This document shows, one piece after another, positions 18,208 to 27,825 of a stretch of DNA of 64,000 nucleotides. Positions within the stretch are counted from its first letter, which is position 1, and every line of letters starts with the position of its first letter. A program made the position numbers and the translations under genes. The notes beneath the pieces were generated by a model that searched no databases, was not told the DNA's origin, and was given only the letters and a program-made list of their open reading frames with translations. Source of the stretch: Acidobacteriota bacterium (GTDB lineage: Bacteria > Acidobacteriota > UBA6911 > RPQK01 > JAJDTT01); assembly GCA_028874215.1 (NCBI GenBank), contig JAPPLF010000018.1:16980-80979 (forward strand). Reading direction: 5' to 3'.

Positions 18208-19425
18208 TCAGCCGCCGGTGGCCGTCAATGTCAGGAGCCCTGCCACCAGGAACAGGCCGATTGCCGATCCGACGGCGATCAGGAAACCCCTCTGCACGTT
18301 CGTCCGTTGGGCGTAGGCGCCGATCGCCATGGGGATGAAGGTCCAGCCCAGGCCGCTGATGGCAAACAGGAGTCCGACGGCGCGTCCCTGCACCGGCCCC
18401 GGGAAATGACCCAGCAGAATCGCCATGATCGAAGGAAAGATGGGACCGAAGATCAGGCCCGCCGCGATGACGAGGGCGATCGCCGTCCGCCGGGTCCGGC
18501 TCCGGACCACGCCCGAGGTGACCCCGATGCAGCCCAGCGCCAGGACCAGGATCAGCACTGCTTCGCTCGGGGCTTCCAGTCCCAGTCCGGAGACGAATCG
18601 CGCGGTAAACGGTCCCAGCACGAATGCGGTGAACAGGCGCGACGCCATGTAGGCCAGCCAAAACGCCGACAGCAGTTTCGCCGCCCGGGCCTCGGAAACC
18701 CCTCGGTCCCCCAGGAAGGTGGTGGTCCAAGTGCCCATCGCCGCCTCCAGGGGACCGTGGAAGAACAGCGCCATGGAGCAGAGCCACATGACCGGATCTC
18801 CCAGCAGGGACCAGGTCTCCGGACCCAATACGCTGCCTCCCCCTCCCGCCGACATCGCGGCCGGAAGGTCGGAGAATCCTGCCACCACGGCCTGGAGGGC
18901 GACGAGTCCCGCCAGCAGTCGAAGGGCCGGAGCGAGTCCCAGGCGGCCGAGTGCCCAGGCAACCGACAGCGGAGTCAGGAATGCCCCCAGGCCGAAGAAG
19001 ACGTTGCCCAGGTTCGTCGCAAAGGAGATCGCCGGAATATCCCCGGAGAGAAAGGCGGGAGGCTTCAGCACGTGGGGCACCAACACATTGATCACGTTGA
19101 TCTGCGCCGCCCAGGCGGCACCGAGCAGAAGCACCGAAACCAGGGCCGTGGCATAGCGGTGCGAGGCCGCCAGCGTCAAAAGGCCCAGCACCATCAGGAC
19201 GGTGCCGCCGACCAGGACCACCTGCCGTCCCATCAGATCGGTCAGGAAGCCGGCGGTGAGGATCACCGGGATCGTGGTGAAGCCGAAAAGCGACACCAAT
19301 CCGCCGACCCGGCCCTCGTCGATCCGGAGCTTCTGCGCCAGCGCCAGTTTCACGCTGCCCACGAGGGCAAGACCCATGCCGGTGATCAGCAGGCACGCGA
19401 CGGTTGTTGGAAGGAGCAGGCTCAC
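18208..19425 (-). CDS. major facilitator superfamily transporter
   Basis: 405 residues with about twelve hydrophobic segments. The loop after segment 2 contains [16 protein letters not shown], the typical MFS motif A. A long central segment and RTNVQRGF near the end fit sugar- or organic-acid-type MFS carriers. The assigned start is GTG at 19425 with no obvious ribosome-binding site; a later ATG near residue 17 would remove part of helix 1. It is the first gene of the hydrolase-racemase-sulfatase run and is divergent from the sulfatase at 19572, with which any promoter would be shared in the short gap. The substrate is inferred to be a product of those enzymes. Confidence 0.88.
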   Translation of the reverse strand: MSLLLPTTVACLLITGMGLALVGSVKLALAQKLRIDEGRVGGLVSLFGFTTIPVILTAGFLTDLMGRQVVLVGGTVLMVLGLLTLAASHRYATALVSVLLLGAAWAAQINVINVLVPHVLKPPAFLSGDIPAISFATNLGNVFFGLGAFLTPLSVAWALGRLGLAPALRLLAGLVALQAVVAGFSDLPAAMSAGGGGSVLGPETWSLLGDPVMWLCSMALFFHGPLEAAMGTWTTTFLGDRGVSEARAAKLLSAFWLAYMASRLFTAFVLGPFTARFVSGLGLEAPSEAVLILVLALGCIGVTSGVVRSRTRRTAIALVIAAGLIFGPIFPSIMAILLGHFPGPVQGRAVGLLFAISGLGWTFIPMAIGAYAQRTNVQRGFLIAVGSAIGLFLVAGLLTLTATGG

Positions 19426-19571
19426 AATTGTTCGAAATGGTATCAGGCGTATCCCTGGACTTGAGTCAAGAGTATGCTTTTTCTCGAAATTCGCCTGTCA
19501 AGGCGGCCCGGGATCGTTGCTGCAAACTCTTCATTCCGATGTCCGGACTCGTGTTGAGATCTTATTCCAGA

Positions 19572-21026
19572 ATGCTCCGGGTTTTGTTGCCGGCGGCGGT
19601 GATCTCGCTCTGCGGTTGTTCGCAAACCCGCCCACCGGATCCTTCGGAGGCCCGCCCGCCCAACATCGTTCTGGTCTTCATTGACGACATGGGCTACGCC
19701 GACATCGGCCCCTTCGGCGCCCAGGGTGACCCGACTCCCAATCTGGACCGCATGGCGGCGGAGGGCATGCGATTCACGGATTTCCAGGTTTCGTCCGCAG
19801 TGTGCACGGCGTCCCGGGCGGCCTTGATGACCGGCTGCTATCACCGCCGGATCGGCTTGTCGGGGGCTCTGGGGCCGAGTTCCCACATCGGCATCCACCC
19901 ACGGGAAGTCACCCTCGGGGAACTGTGTCGAAGCCGGGGTTACGCCACGGCGTGCTTCGGGAAATGGCACCTGGGCCACCATCCCAAGTTCCTGCCGCTG
20001 CAGAACGGTTTCGACGAATACTACGGCCTGCCCTATTCCAATGACATGTGGCCCGAGCACCCCACCGCCGGGGATCGCTTTCCCGATCTGCCCCTGATCG
20101 AGGGCAATCAGGTCATCAATCCCAGGGTCACGGGGCAGGACCAGAGTCGGCTCACGGCCAAGTACACCGAGCGCGCCGTGGATTTCATCGAGCGGAACCG
20201 CGATCGCCCCTTTCTGTTGTACCTGCCCCACAGCATGGTCCATGTGCCGCTCTACGTCTCCGACAAGTTCAAGGGCCGCAGCGGACGGGGCCTGTACGGC
20301 GACGTGGTCATGGAGATCGACTGGTCGGTGGGACAGATCCTCGATGCCCTGGAACGCACCAACCTGGACCGGCACACCCTGACGATCTTCACTTCCGACA
20401 ACGGGCCCTGGCTCAGCTACGGCGATCACGCCGGGTCTGCGGCTCCGCTGCGGGAGGGCAAGGGCACGTCGTTCGAAGGGGGAATCCGGGTCCCCGCCAT
20501 GATGCGCTGGCCGGGGCGGATCCCGGCGGGAACGGAGTGCAACGAACTGGCCTCTACCATCGATGTCTTTCCGACGGTCGCGGCTCTGATCGGCGCGGAG
20601 CTGCCCGGACACAAGATTGACGGGAGGGACATCCGCTCCCTGATATTCGCGGAACCCGGGGCTCGCTCGCCTCACGAGGCCTTCTTTTCCTACTACCGGA
20701 ACGGCCAACTGCAGACCGTGCGGGACCGCCGCTGGAAGCTCCACTTTCCTCACCGGTACCGAACGCTGTCGGGCCGGGCCGGAGGGACCGGCGGCTACCC
20801 GGTCCCCTACGATCAGGCCGAGACCGGACTGGAACTGTTCGACCTGAAGCAAGACGTGGGGGAGGTCTCCGACCTTGCTCCGGAGCATCCGGAGATCGTT
20901 GAGCGGCTGCGCCGGTACGCGGTCCGGATGCGGGACGAGCTGGGAGACAAGCTCACCCAACGAAAAGGTCGGGGAATTCGGGGGCCCGGAGAACTCGGCC
21001 CGGACGACAGCCGTCTGGAGTGGTAG
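19572..21026 (+). CDS. S1-family sulfatase lipoprotein (CxAxR type)
   Basis: About 484 residues. The formylglycine motif is C78-T-A-S-R82 in [13 protein letters not shown]; Ala at the Pro position is an accepted variant. Other blocks are [34 protein letters not shown] and FTSDNGPW. From 19572 the signal ends in SLCGC, a lipobox. An alternative ATG at 19539 adds a longer basic n-region; neither has a strong ribosome-binding site. Open frame further upstream overlaps the divergent MFS start and is rejected. The C-terminal part has the usual [11 protein letters not shown] sulfatase block. It is convergent with the next sulfatase at 21109-22569. Confidence 0.9.
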   Translation: MLRVLLPAAVISLCGCSQTRPPDPSEARPPNIVLVFIDDMGYADIGPFGAQGDPTPNLDRMAAEGMRFTDFQVSSAVCTASRAALMTGCYHRRIGLSGALGPSSHIGIHPREVTLGELCRSRGYATACFGKWHLGHHPKFLPLQNGFDEYYGLPYSNDMWPEHPTAGDRFPDLPLIEGNQVINPRVTGQDQSRLTAKYTERAVDFIERNRDRPFLLYLPHSMVHVPLYVSDKFKGRSGRGLYGDVVMEIDWSVGQILDALERTNLDRHTLTIFTSDNGPWLSYGDHAGSAAPLREGKGTSFEGGIRVPAMMRWPGRIPAGTECNELASTIDVFPTVAALIGAELPGHKIDGRDIRSLIFAEPGARSPHEAFFSYYRNGQLQTVRDRRWKLHFPHRYRTLSGRAGGTGGYPVPYDQAETGLELFDLKQDVGEVSDLAPEHPEIVERLRRYAVRMRDELGDKLTQRKGRGIRGPGELGPDDSRLEW

Positions 21027-21108
21027 TCCATTCGAGCCTGGAGGCCCAGGCCTGGTGAGTGCCGGTACGCCAGTCCATTTTGAAGAACCGGGTGGCTACC
21101 GAACGGTC

Positions 21109-22569
21109 TTACTTGTTCCTGGGCCGATTGCGGTATGGAGGCCACTCGATTCGCTGCGCCTCGTATCGGGGCCACTTCCAGGCCGGCCACACCGGGCTCT
21201 TCGCTTGGACATCGGCGTACATCGACCGCAATTGATCTGCAAGTCTGGCCAGTTGCTGCGGCTCTCGTTCCGCCAAATCCCGGGTTTCGCCAATGTCGAC
21301 GCGAAGGTTGTACAGCTCGAACCGCGCCAGCCTCGCGGTCTTCAGCATCCGCATCTCGTCGGGCACGATGTCGGCCGTGACTCGCAGGTCGGGTTGGTCC
21401 AGGTGCGCCAGGATCTTCCAGTCCCCGGCGCGCATGGCGACTTTGGGCTTTCCGCGAGCCCGCAGGAAGTGCCAATAGAGTGGCGTCTTCCGCTCAAGCG
21501 GTGCTCCCGCCAGCAGGGGTCGAATGCTGACACCGTCGAGAGTACGGCGTCCGGGCACGGACACTCCGGCGAGATCGCAGAGCGTCGGCAGCAGATCGAC
21601 GCCGCTGACGGGAATGTCCGACTCGGACCCCGGCTTGACATGTCCCGGCCAGCGGATGATGCCCGGGACGCGGATTCCGCCCTCGTAGAGATACCCCTTC
21701 TTGCCGCGCAAGGGTCCCGCCGATCCGTGCGGGTGGATTCCCGTGATCGCCGGTCCGTTGTCGCTGGTAAAAACGACGAAGGTGTTGTCGCGCAAACCAA
21801 GCTCGTCGATGGTCTCGGCCAGCCTCCCAAAGGAATCGTCGAGTTGTGTGATGTTGCCGTGATGAGCTCGATAGCTGGGGTCGCCGGAAGGATAGAGATC
21901 GGCGAACCGCTTGTCGCTCGCGATCGGCTCGTGCGGCTCGTGGTAGCAGACATACATGAAGAACGGCTTCGTCTTGTCCCGGACTTCTTTCAGCCAGTGA
22001 ATGGCCTCGTCGGTCACCAGCGGCGCGGCATAGCCCTCGAGTTGTCCGGCCGGTTTGCCGTTGCGGACGAAGTTGTCGGGATTGCGGTGATTCGGCAGGG
22101 CATTGTTCTGCGTGGAAAACCAGTAGTTGAAGCCATGATCCGAGGGTTGCGGTTGAGTGGGCAGATTGAAGTCGCCGTTAAGGTGCCATTTGCCGACGTG
22201 ACAGGTGTCGTATCCAGCGTTCCGCAGCAGCGTCGCGACCGTGATCTCTTCCCTCCGGACGTGCATGGGAGAGAACATGGGGATCCAGTTGTGCACGCCG
22301 GCCCGATAGGGCGTTCGCCCCGTCATGAACCCGGTCCGCGCCGGGGAGCAATTCGGCGCCGCCGCGTAACAGCTCGTCAACCGCAGTCCTTCGCGCGCCA
22401 ACCGGTCCAGGTTGGGCGTCTTGATCTTGGGATGACCGTAACCAGCCAGATCGCCGTAACCCAGATCATCCGCCAGCACAATCAGGAAGTTCGGCCGCGT
22501 GTTCTCTTGCGCGACCGCAGCCCCGACGACAAAGAACGCCAGTAAAGGGACGATCGTTCGGAGCGTCAT
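21109..22569 (-). CDS. S1-family arylsulfatase, secreted
   Basis: 486 residues. GAGGAG precedes the ATG at 22569 and a signal peptide ends at VGAAVA. The canonical site is C74-S-P-A-R78 in NCSPARTGFMTG. Remaining blocks are FLIVLADDLGYGD, GKWHLNGD, CYHEPHEPI and FTSDNGPA, followed by GGIRVPGIIRWPG. The overall pattern is that of arylsulfatase A-like enzymes of environmental bacteria. A truncated sialidase-like gene (22630-23022) lies immediately upstream on the same strand, so the pair may once have been one transcription unit for a sulfated sialoglycan; that is inference. Confidence 0.92.
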   Translation of the reverse strand: MTLRTIVPLLAFFVVGAAVAQENTRPNFLIVLADDLGYGDLAGYGHPKIKTPNLDRLAREGLRLTSCYAAAPNCSPARTGFMTGRTPYRAGVHNWIPMFSPMHVRREEITVATLLRNAGYDTCHVGKWHLNGDFNLPTQPQPSDHGFNYWFSTQNNALPNHRNPDNFVRNGKPAGQLEGYAAPLVTDEAIHWLKEVRDKTKPFFMYVCYHEPHEPIASDKRFADLYPSGDPSYRAHHGNITQLDDSFGRLAETIDELGLRDNTFVVFTSDNGPAITGIHPHGSAGPLRGKKGYLYEGGIRVPGIIRWPGHVKPGSESDIPVSGVDLLPTLCDLAGVSVPGRRTLDGVSIRPLLAGAPLERKTPLYWHFLRARGKPKVAMRAGDWKILAHLDQPDLRVTADIVPDEMRMLKTARLARFELYNLRVDIGETRDLAEREPQQLARLADQLRSMYADVQAKSPVWPAWKWPRYEAQRIEWPPYRNRPRNK

Positions 22570-22629
22570 GGGCGGTTCTCCTCAAGAGAGCTGAGGTTCC
22601 CGGCACCTGGAACCGGCTCTATTGTTTCC

Positions 22630-23022
22630 TTAGCGGACGGTAGTCCGGATGGCTGGCCGGGGCCAGCAGCCTCCATCTCGTAGAACATCCGGGTCTCCCA
22701 CCGGCGGACCGAAGGAGACGGGATCGGACCAGGTCTTTCCCGGGTCGTCACTGCGAGTCAGGAATGTCTCCTGGCCCCGGCCGTCTTCCGTGGGACGGAG
22801 AAAAATGAGTTCCAGCGTTCCCTTCCGGTCCAGGAAAGAGGCTCCACAGATGGGATAGCCTTGTTGGACGCGGTCGAACAGGACCCGATAATGGGAGAAT
22901 CGCAGAATCGTTCTCGTGGGCTCCCCCCGTCCGGAAGGCGGGGCGGCCAAGGCAGGAGCCGATCGGGCTGCCGTGAACAGGGTGTAGAGCAAAAGTGTGA
23001 GGGTGGCGGGTCTTCGAGCCAT
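22630..23022 (-). pseudogene. truncated exo-sialidase-like gene
   Basis: The ATG at 23022 (GGAG upstream) opens a signal peptide and about 130 residues. They include one Asp box, RSDDPGKTWSDP, and the preceding GTLELIFLRPTEDG strand. Related proteins need 340 or more residues for a full propeller. Here the frame ends shortly after GDPDVLRDGG, and I could not find the missing blades in another frame downstream, so the 3' part is probably deleted rather than frameshifted. It may still be transcribed with the sulfatase gene 60 nt downstream. Confidence 0.6.
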
Positions 23023-23245
23023 TGTTGCTCCCGTGCCGGTCCGTGGTAGAAGTCCCGCGTAGCACCGAGACCGGAACTCGGCCCGCCGGACAAGCCCTGA
23101 CGAACGAGAATGTTCGATCATTTTTGATCCGGAAACAACCCGGGCTGCCCGGATTCGGATCCGGTGGAGGCGCAGCGGCGGCTTTCGCCACGGACCGCCG
23201 GCCGTGCCGCCGGGAAGAGGTCTCGCCCGGGCCAGGAGGAAGAGG

Positions 23246-24616
23246 ATGAACCGACCGAACAGGAGCGCCCCGCCGTCCGACCGCCGAAGTTTCCTCAAGC
23301 AGGTGTCCGCCGCCGGCCTCGGTGTCGGTTTGACGCCCGCCGTCCTGAAAGGCGCCGATGACCGCAAGGTCAGCCTCGGATTCATCGGCGTAGGGGGCCG
23401 GGGATCGAATCTGCTCAGGCTGTGTCTGCGGTTTTCCGACGTGAGCATACCGGCGGTTTGCGACATCGCCCCCGACAACCTGCGCCGGGCTCAGGATCGG
23501 GTCCAGTCGTCGGGCCGCCCACGTCCCGAGGGCTACGGAGAGGATGAGAATTCCTACCTCGAGTTGTTGCAACGGGACGACCTCGACGGTGTCGTCATCG
23601 CAACGCCCTGGGAACTGCACATCCGCATGGCCATCGATTCCATGAAGGCCGGAATCTACGCGGGAGTCGAAGTCGGTCCGGCCAACTCCATCGAAGAGTG
23701 CTGGAACCTGGTGGAAACCTACGAGGAGACCCGGGTTCCCTGCATGCTCCTGGAGAATAACTGCTATGCCCGATACAACATGGCGATCCTCAGAATGGTC
23801 CGCGAGGGTGTGTTCGGGGAACTGATCCACTGCCAGTGCGGGTATGCCCATGATCTGCGCGAACGCCTGGTCCTGGGAAAGGGCACGGGCCCCACTCCAA
23901 AGGGGGACGGGGACTACCGCTCCATGCACAACCAATACCGTAACGGAGAACTCTATCCCACCCACAGCATCGGCCCCATCGCCCATTGTCTGAACATTCA
24001 GCGGGGGAACCGTTTCGAGTACCTGACCTCTATGGCGACCAAGTCACGAGGCTTGCGCAAATGGGCCCAGGACAATCTTCCTCCCGGTCACCCGCGTCGA
24101 GACATTGCCTGGAAACAGGGGGATCTGGTCACCACCACCATCAAGTGTGCCAATGAGGAGACGGTGGTCATCAAGTTCGACACTCGCCTGCCGCGGCCCA
24201 ACTCCTTTCTGTACGTGGTCCAGGGTACGAAAGGAGTCTGGATGCAGGATGCAGACAGCAGTTCCAAGAACAAGTCCATGATCTACCTGGACGGCATGGA
24301 GCCACGGCACCGGTGGCAATCCTTCGATCGATTTCAGGAGCGGTATGAACATCCGCTATGGAAGAGTTACCTGGCCGCGGGAATCCGCAAAGGACATGGC
24401 GGAACCGACTTTCTGGAGCTCCGGGCCTTCAAGGAGTGCATCAAGCGGAAGATCAACACCCCCATCGACGTCTACGACATGGCGGCCTGGATGGCGATCT
24501 CGCCCCTCTCCGAGCAGTCGATCCGGCGGTCGAGCGCACCGGTGGACTTCCCCGAGTTCACCCAGGGGAAGTGGATGAGCAACCCGCCGTTGTTCGGGTT
24601 CACGGAAGCGTACTGA
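23246..24616 (+). CDS. Tat-exported Gfo/Idh/MocA-fold protein, GH109-like (NAD-dependent glycosidase)
   Basis: 456 residues from the ATG at 23246 (AGGAGGAAGAGG upstream). A twin-arginine signal (SDRRSFLKQVSAAG) is followed by the Rossmann motif GFIGVGGRGSN. The middle of the protein contains LENNCYARYNMAILRMVREG and YPTHSIGPIAHCLNIQRGNR, blocks I associate with GH109. GH109 enzymes hydrolyse glycosides through an NAD-assisted redox mechanism, classically alpha-N-acetylgalactosaminides. The usual EKP motif of dehydrogenases is replaced by VEVGPANSI, which also fits GH109. Family membership is likely; sugar specificity is not shown by the sequence. Confidence 0.82.
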   Translation: MNRPNRSAPPSDRRSFLKQVSAAGLGVGLTPAVLKGADDRKVSLGFIGVGGRGSNLLRLCLRFSDVSIPAVCDIAPDNLRRAQDRVQSSGRPRPEGYGEDENSYLELLQRDDLDGVVIATPWELHIRMAIDSMKAGIYAGVEVGPANSIEECWNLVETYEETRVPCMLLENNCYARYNMAILRMVREGVFGELIHCQCGYAHDLRERLVLGKGTGPTPKGDGDYRSMHNQYRNGELYPTHSIGPIAHCLNIQRGNRFEYLTSMATKSRGLRKWAQDNLPPGHPRRDIAWKQGDLVTTTIKCANEETVVIKFDTRLPRPNSFLYVVQGTKGVWMQDADSSSKNKSMIYLDGMEPRHRWQSFDRFQERYEHPLWKSYLAAGIRKGHGGTDFLELRAFKECIKRKINTPIDVYDMAAWMAISPLSEQSIRRSSAPVDFPEFTQGKWMSNPPLFGFTEAY

Positions 24617-24662
24617 GTCCGCAGCCGCGGCGCGGCTTCCCGGGGCCACGATCACACGGCTT

Positions 24663-26186
24663 CTATTGGAACCTCATGGAGTAGAGGTCCGCATCCTTCA
24701 TGACGAAGCGGAGCCGAACCGGCTTCCCCGAGAGCTGCCCCAGATCATGGCGGCCTTCCCACGTGACCGGACGTTCGATCTCGTCCCCGATGATCTCCGG
24801 GCAGTCGGACAGAGAGAGTCCGGGGAAGGGGCGGCCTTCCATGTCCTGAACCTCCACTCGAAGACTTCCGGCGGCGCTGGTGGCGTAGTTGATCACCAAC
24901 TGTTTTCCCGAAAAGACTAGGGGTTTCGTGAGCATCTCGCCTCCCTGGTAGGGAGCCCGAACCGAGCTGAATCCATCCAGGCGCAGGGTCAAGCGCTCGA
25001 TGTGCCAGGAAGGTTGGGCATAGTGCCGGCTCACGAAGAAAGACATCTCCGCGGGTCCCGTCTGCACGACTCCCTTGAGCGGATAGTTGGTCCGGGAGAT
25101 CCAGTTCTCCGGCCCCGGCCCCGGCCGCACCAGGGCCTCCGGAAAGGTCCGGTCGAACCGGGTGGTCCCGGGCCGGGTCGTCAAGAGGACCGCGTCCGAA
25201 CAGTCCCCGTAGTAGACATTCCCCCCTTGTGACGCCATCTGCATCCGGTCCAACTGGGCGTCGGTCACGACGCGCCGGCCGCTCATGAAACGGGCGGCCA
25301 GACCCACGTAGAGATGGGGGGCTCGAAAATAGGGCTCCGTGTTGTTGGTGTACAGGTGGTCGGAGGGTATGGCGGTCCCGGTATCGCTGTAGGTCATCCC
25401 CTTCGGCTCGGACCAGTGGATCAGGTCCCGGGAGGTGGCGCGCTGAACGGACCGGATTCCTGCCGCAGAAGAGCCGGTGGGCCGGCTGACCATGTAGCGG
25501 AAATAGCAGACGTAGAGTCCTTCCGTCTGTGACCAGAAGAAATAGTTGGAAGCGTCGAAGGCGTTGCGGATTCCGGTCGCGATGATGGGCTCCTCTCGCA
25601 ACCGGCTCCACCGGAACCAGTCCTTGGAACCGTACAGGTAGACGTGCATGAGGAAGGGTTCCTTGGACTGGAGGATGGCGCGGATTCCCTTCACGCGCTC
25701 GGAGGCCGGCACGCCGGGGCGGGAGTCGACGAAGGGATAGAGGCTGGACAGCGGACTGAGGCCGGTTTCGTCCATCAGGGCGACGACGTTGTTCTCCCGG
25801 GTGCCCGCCACGTCCACGAGTCCCAGATTGGGTTTATCCCAGCGGACGCCGTCGCGGCTCTCGGCGTAGCAGACGACTACTGAATCGTCTTCGGACCAGC
25901 CCCGGTAAAACAGGCGATAGATGCCGCCGTCGCGGATCACCTCGTATCCGAAATTGAAGGGGCCCTCCCAGGGCTGGTCCGCCTTCAGGACGGTTCCCGC
26001 CGGCTCGGGGCGTCCCAGCGTCAGGCGCGCTCCTTCCAGCCGATCGATCAGGTAGTGATCGACGAAGAGTTCCAATCGGGTGCCGATCTCCACGGGCGCC
26101 TCGGTTTGGCTTTGCTCCGCGGGGGGCGCCGCACCCGGGGAAACCGTCAGGAGACACGCCACGACAGCCAAAATTCTCGTTCTCAT
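24663..26186 (-). CDS. secreted propeller glycosidase-like protein (paralogue 3)
   Basis: 507 residues. The ATG at 26186 has GGAGG about 8 nt upstream and a signal peptide ending near SPGAA. Family blocks present are TRLELFVDHYLIDRLEG, QPWEGPFNFGYEV, CYAESRDGVRWDKPNLGLVD and GTRENN. The C-terminal domain contains INYATSAAGSLRVEVQD and ends in PVRLRFVMKDADLYSMRFQ. It is closest in the C-terminal domain to paralogue 1. It follows a sulfatase gene on the same strand, with a short remnant of yet another family member (26246-26332) between them. Confidence 0.75.
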   Translation of the reverse strand: MRTRILAVVACLLTVSPGAAPPAEQSQTEAPVEIGTRLELFVDHYLIDRLEGARLTLGRPEPAGTVLKADQPWEGPFNFGYEVIRDGGIYRLFYRGWSEDDSVVVCYAESRDGVRWDKPNLGLVDVAGTRENNVVALMDETGLSPLSSLYPFVDSRPGVPASERVKGIRAILQSKEPFLMHVYLYGSKDWFRWSRLREEPIIATGIRNAFDASNYFFWSQTEGLYVCYFRYMVSRPTGSSAAGIRSVQRATSRDLIHWSEPKGMTYSDTGTAIPSDHLYTNNTEPYFRAPHLYVGLAARFMSGRRVVTDAQLDRMQMASQGGNVYYGDCSDAVLLTTRPGTTRFDRTFPEALVRPGPGPENWISRTNYPLKGVVQTGPAEMSFFVSRHYAQPSWHIERLTLRLDGFSSVRAPYQGGEMLTKPLVFSGKQLVINYATSAAGSLRVEVQDMEGRPFPGLSLSDCPEIIGDEIERPVTWEGRHDLGQLSGKPVRLRFVMKDADLYSMRFQ

Positions 26187-26245
26187 CGTCCATCCTCCAG
26201 GTTGAAGGAACCCGTGCCAAAAAGGGAACATCCCATTCGGCCTCG

Positions 26246-26332
26246 TCAGCCGCCTGTTGTCCGGGCCTTCCCGAACCGGATCGGGAAGAGATCCGAATTC
26301 TTGGTCGCAAAACGCAGGCGGACGGCGTTCCC
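26246..26332 (-). pseudogene. C-terminal remnant of a propeller-family gene
   Basis: Directly after the stop of the sulfatase gene at 26339, an open stretch of 28 codons reads GNAVRLRFATKNSDLFPIRF and then a short tail to TGA. It matches the extreme C-terminus of paralogue 3 (GKPVRLRFVMKDADLYSMRF) position by position. No start or upstream family sequence remains. This is the scar of a deleted sixth family member. Confidence 0.65.
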
Positions 26333-26338
26333 CGTTCA

Positions 26339-27685
26339 CTACTCCCGGCCCTCGAGCCTGTCCATTACGGCCTGAAACTTCCCGGTGATCCGCCGCTGTT
26401 CCTCGTTGCGTTGTGACACCGGAATGGGGATGGCTTCCAGCACATCGGATTCGACGTCGTAGAGTTCCCCGTTGCCGTACAGCTTGTATCGCCGATCGCG
26501 TACGAACGTGAGTTGCGAGTACTTGTCCTTGTCCCATCCCGGCCTCGGCTCGAAGTGCATGAAGACCCAGTCGCGGGAACGGCCGTTACGGCCCAACAAG
26601 CGATCCGCGAAGCTGGCGCCGTCGATCAGGGGCTCGTCCGGAAGCCGGTAGCCTGCCAGTTCCGCCAAAGTCGGATAGATATCCACCGAGTCGATGAGAT
26701 CCTGTGAGACCACGCCGGCCGGAACGGTGCCGGGCCAACTGGCGATCATCGGGACTCGGGTTCCGGCATCGGTGGTCTTTCCCTTGCCTCCACGGATCGT
26801 CCGGTCTCCAAGCTGGGAAGTAATCATCCTGTGGGTGCCGTTGTCCGCGTAGAACAGGACCAGAGTCCGCCGGCGCAGGTCGAGCCGGTCCAGGTTGGCC
26901 ACGATACTACCGACCAGCTTGTCCATGTAGGCGACCATGTCGGCAAAGTAGGCCTTGTCCTGCTCGTGGCGCCGGGAGTCCTCCCGCCATTGGGGGCTGT
27001 CGGGAGTGGGTACGAAGGGGTCGTGCGGGAGCGCCATTGGGTAGTACACAAAGAACGGGCCGTCCCGGTTCCGCTCTACGAAATCGTTGATGTATTCCAC
27101 GAAGAGGTCCGGCCCGTAAGCCCCCGTCTGCTCCCGGACCAGCTTGCCATTGAGGTCGTAAGTGGGGTCCGCGTACCGCGATCCCTTGTCCTCGGTGTGC
27201 CAGGCATGCCAGAGCAGGTATTCGTCGAATCCCGAATCGGCGCCCCGCATCCCGGTCCCCCGTCTCACCGCCGCCCCGGGATAGTCCACCGGATCGTAGC
27301 TGTGCAGTTGCCATTTGCCGGAGATCAGCGTCCGGTAGCCCGCCTCCTGAATCAGATGGCCGAACGTCCGCTCCCTTTTCGGCAGGATTCCGAAGCCTTG
27401 CCAGTAACGGTGCTGATAGCGCCCCGTCATCAATTGCACGCGGGTGTTGGTGCAGAGCGGCTGGGAATAGGCGTGGTCGAAGCGAATCCCCTGGTGGGCG
27501 AGGCGGTCCAGCATCGGCGTCGAGTAGGAGCGGCCGCCGTAGGCGCCCAGAGTTTCGTAGCCGAGATCGTCCGCCAGGATCAGGATGATGTTGGGACGAT
27601 CCTGGCGGGTGCCGGTCTCCGTTTTGCAGGCAGGGACCGACGCGGCGATCACCATGCCGAGGAGGATCAGGTGCCGGGCCTGCAC
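26339..27685 (-). CDS. S1-family sulfatase lipoprotein with atypical CxNxR site
   Basis: About 448 residues from the GTG at 27685, which gives a short n-region and lipobox VPAC at Cys20. A TTG at 27721 would add 12 residues. The sulfatase scaffold is clear: NIILILADDLGYE, MALPHDPFVP and LFYADNGTH. The nucleophile site is C78-T-N-T-R82 in PLCTNTRVQLMTG, with Asn where formylglycine-generating enzymes normally see Pro or Ala. The usual GKWHL block is GKWQLH, with Gln at a position that is often a catalytic His; I recall GKWQL from one sulfatase subfamily, so this may be a subfamily trait. It may be active, altered in substrate, or poorly matured. Confidence 0.87.
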   Translation of the reverse strand: MQARHLILLGMVIAASVPACKTETGTRQDRPNIILILADDLGYETLGAYGGRSYSTPMLDRLAHQGIRFDHAYSQPLCTNTRVQLMTGRYQHRYWQGFGILPKRERTFGHLIQEAGYRTLISGKWQLHSYDPVDYPGAAVRRGTGMRGADSGFDEYLLWHAWHTEDKGSRYADPTYDLNGKLVREQTGAYGPDLFVEYINDFVERNRDGPFFVYYPMALPHDPFVPTPDSPQWREDSRRHEQDKAYFADMVAYMDKLVGSIVANLDRLDLRRRTLVLFYADNGTHRMITSQLGDRTIRGGKGKTTDAGTRVPMIASWPGTVPAGVVSQDLIDSVDIYPTLAELAGYRLPDEPLIDGASFADRLLGRNGRSRDWVFMHFEPRPGWDKDKYSQLTFVRDRRYKLYGNGELYDVESDVLEAIPIPVSQRNEEQRRITGKFQAVMDRLEGRE

Positions 27686-27825
27686 GTGGAAGAACTGGCA
27701 GATCCCCGGCGATGCTGTCAAGTAAAGTCGAAACCCATTGACCCAGGTTCGGACGTTGGAGCAATATTGCCGAGTCGTCCAAGTCAGTTCTCACGGAACA
27801 GCCAGATGCTTATGGAGAAGGAAAA

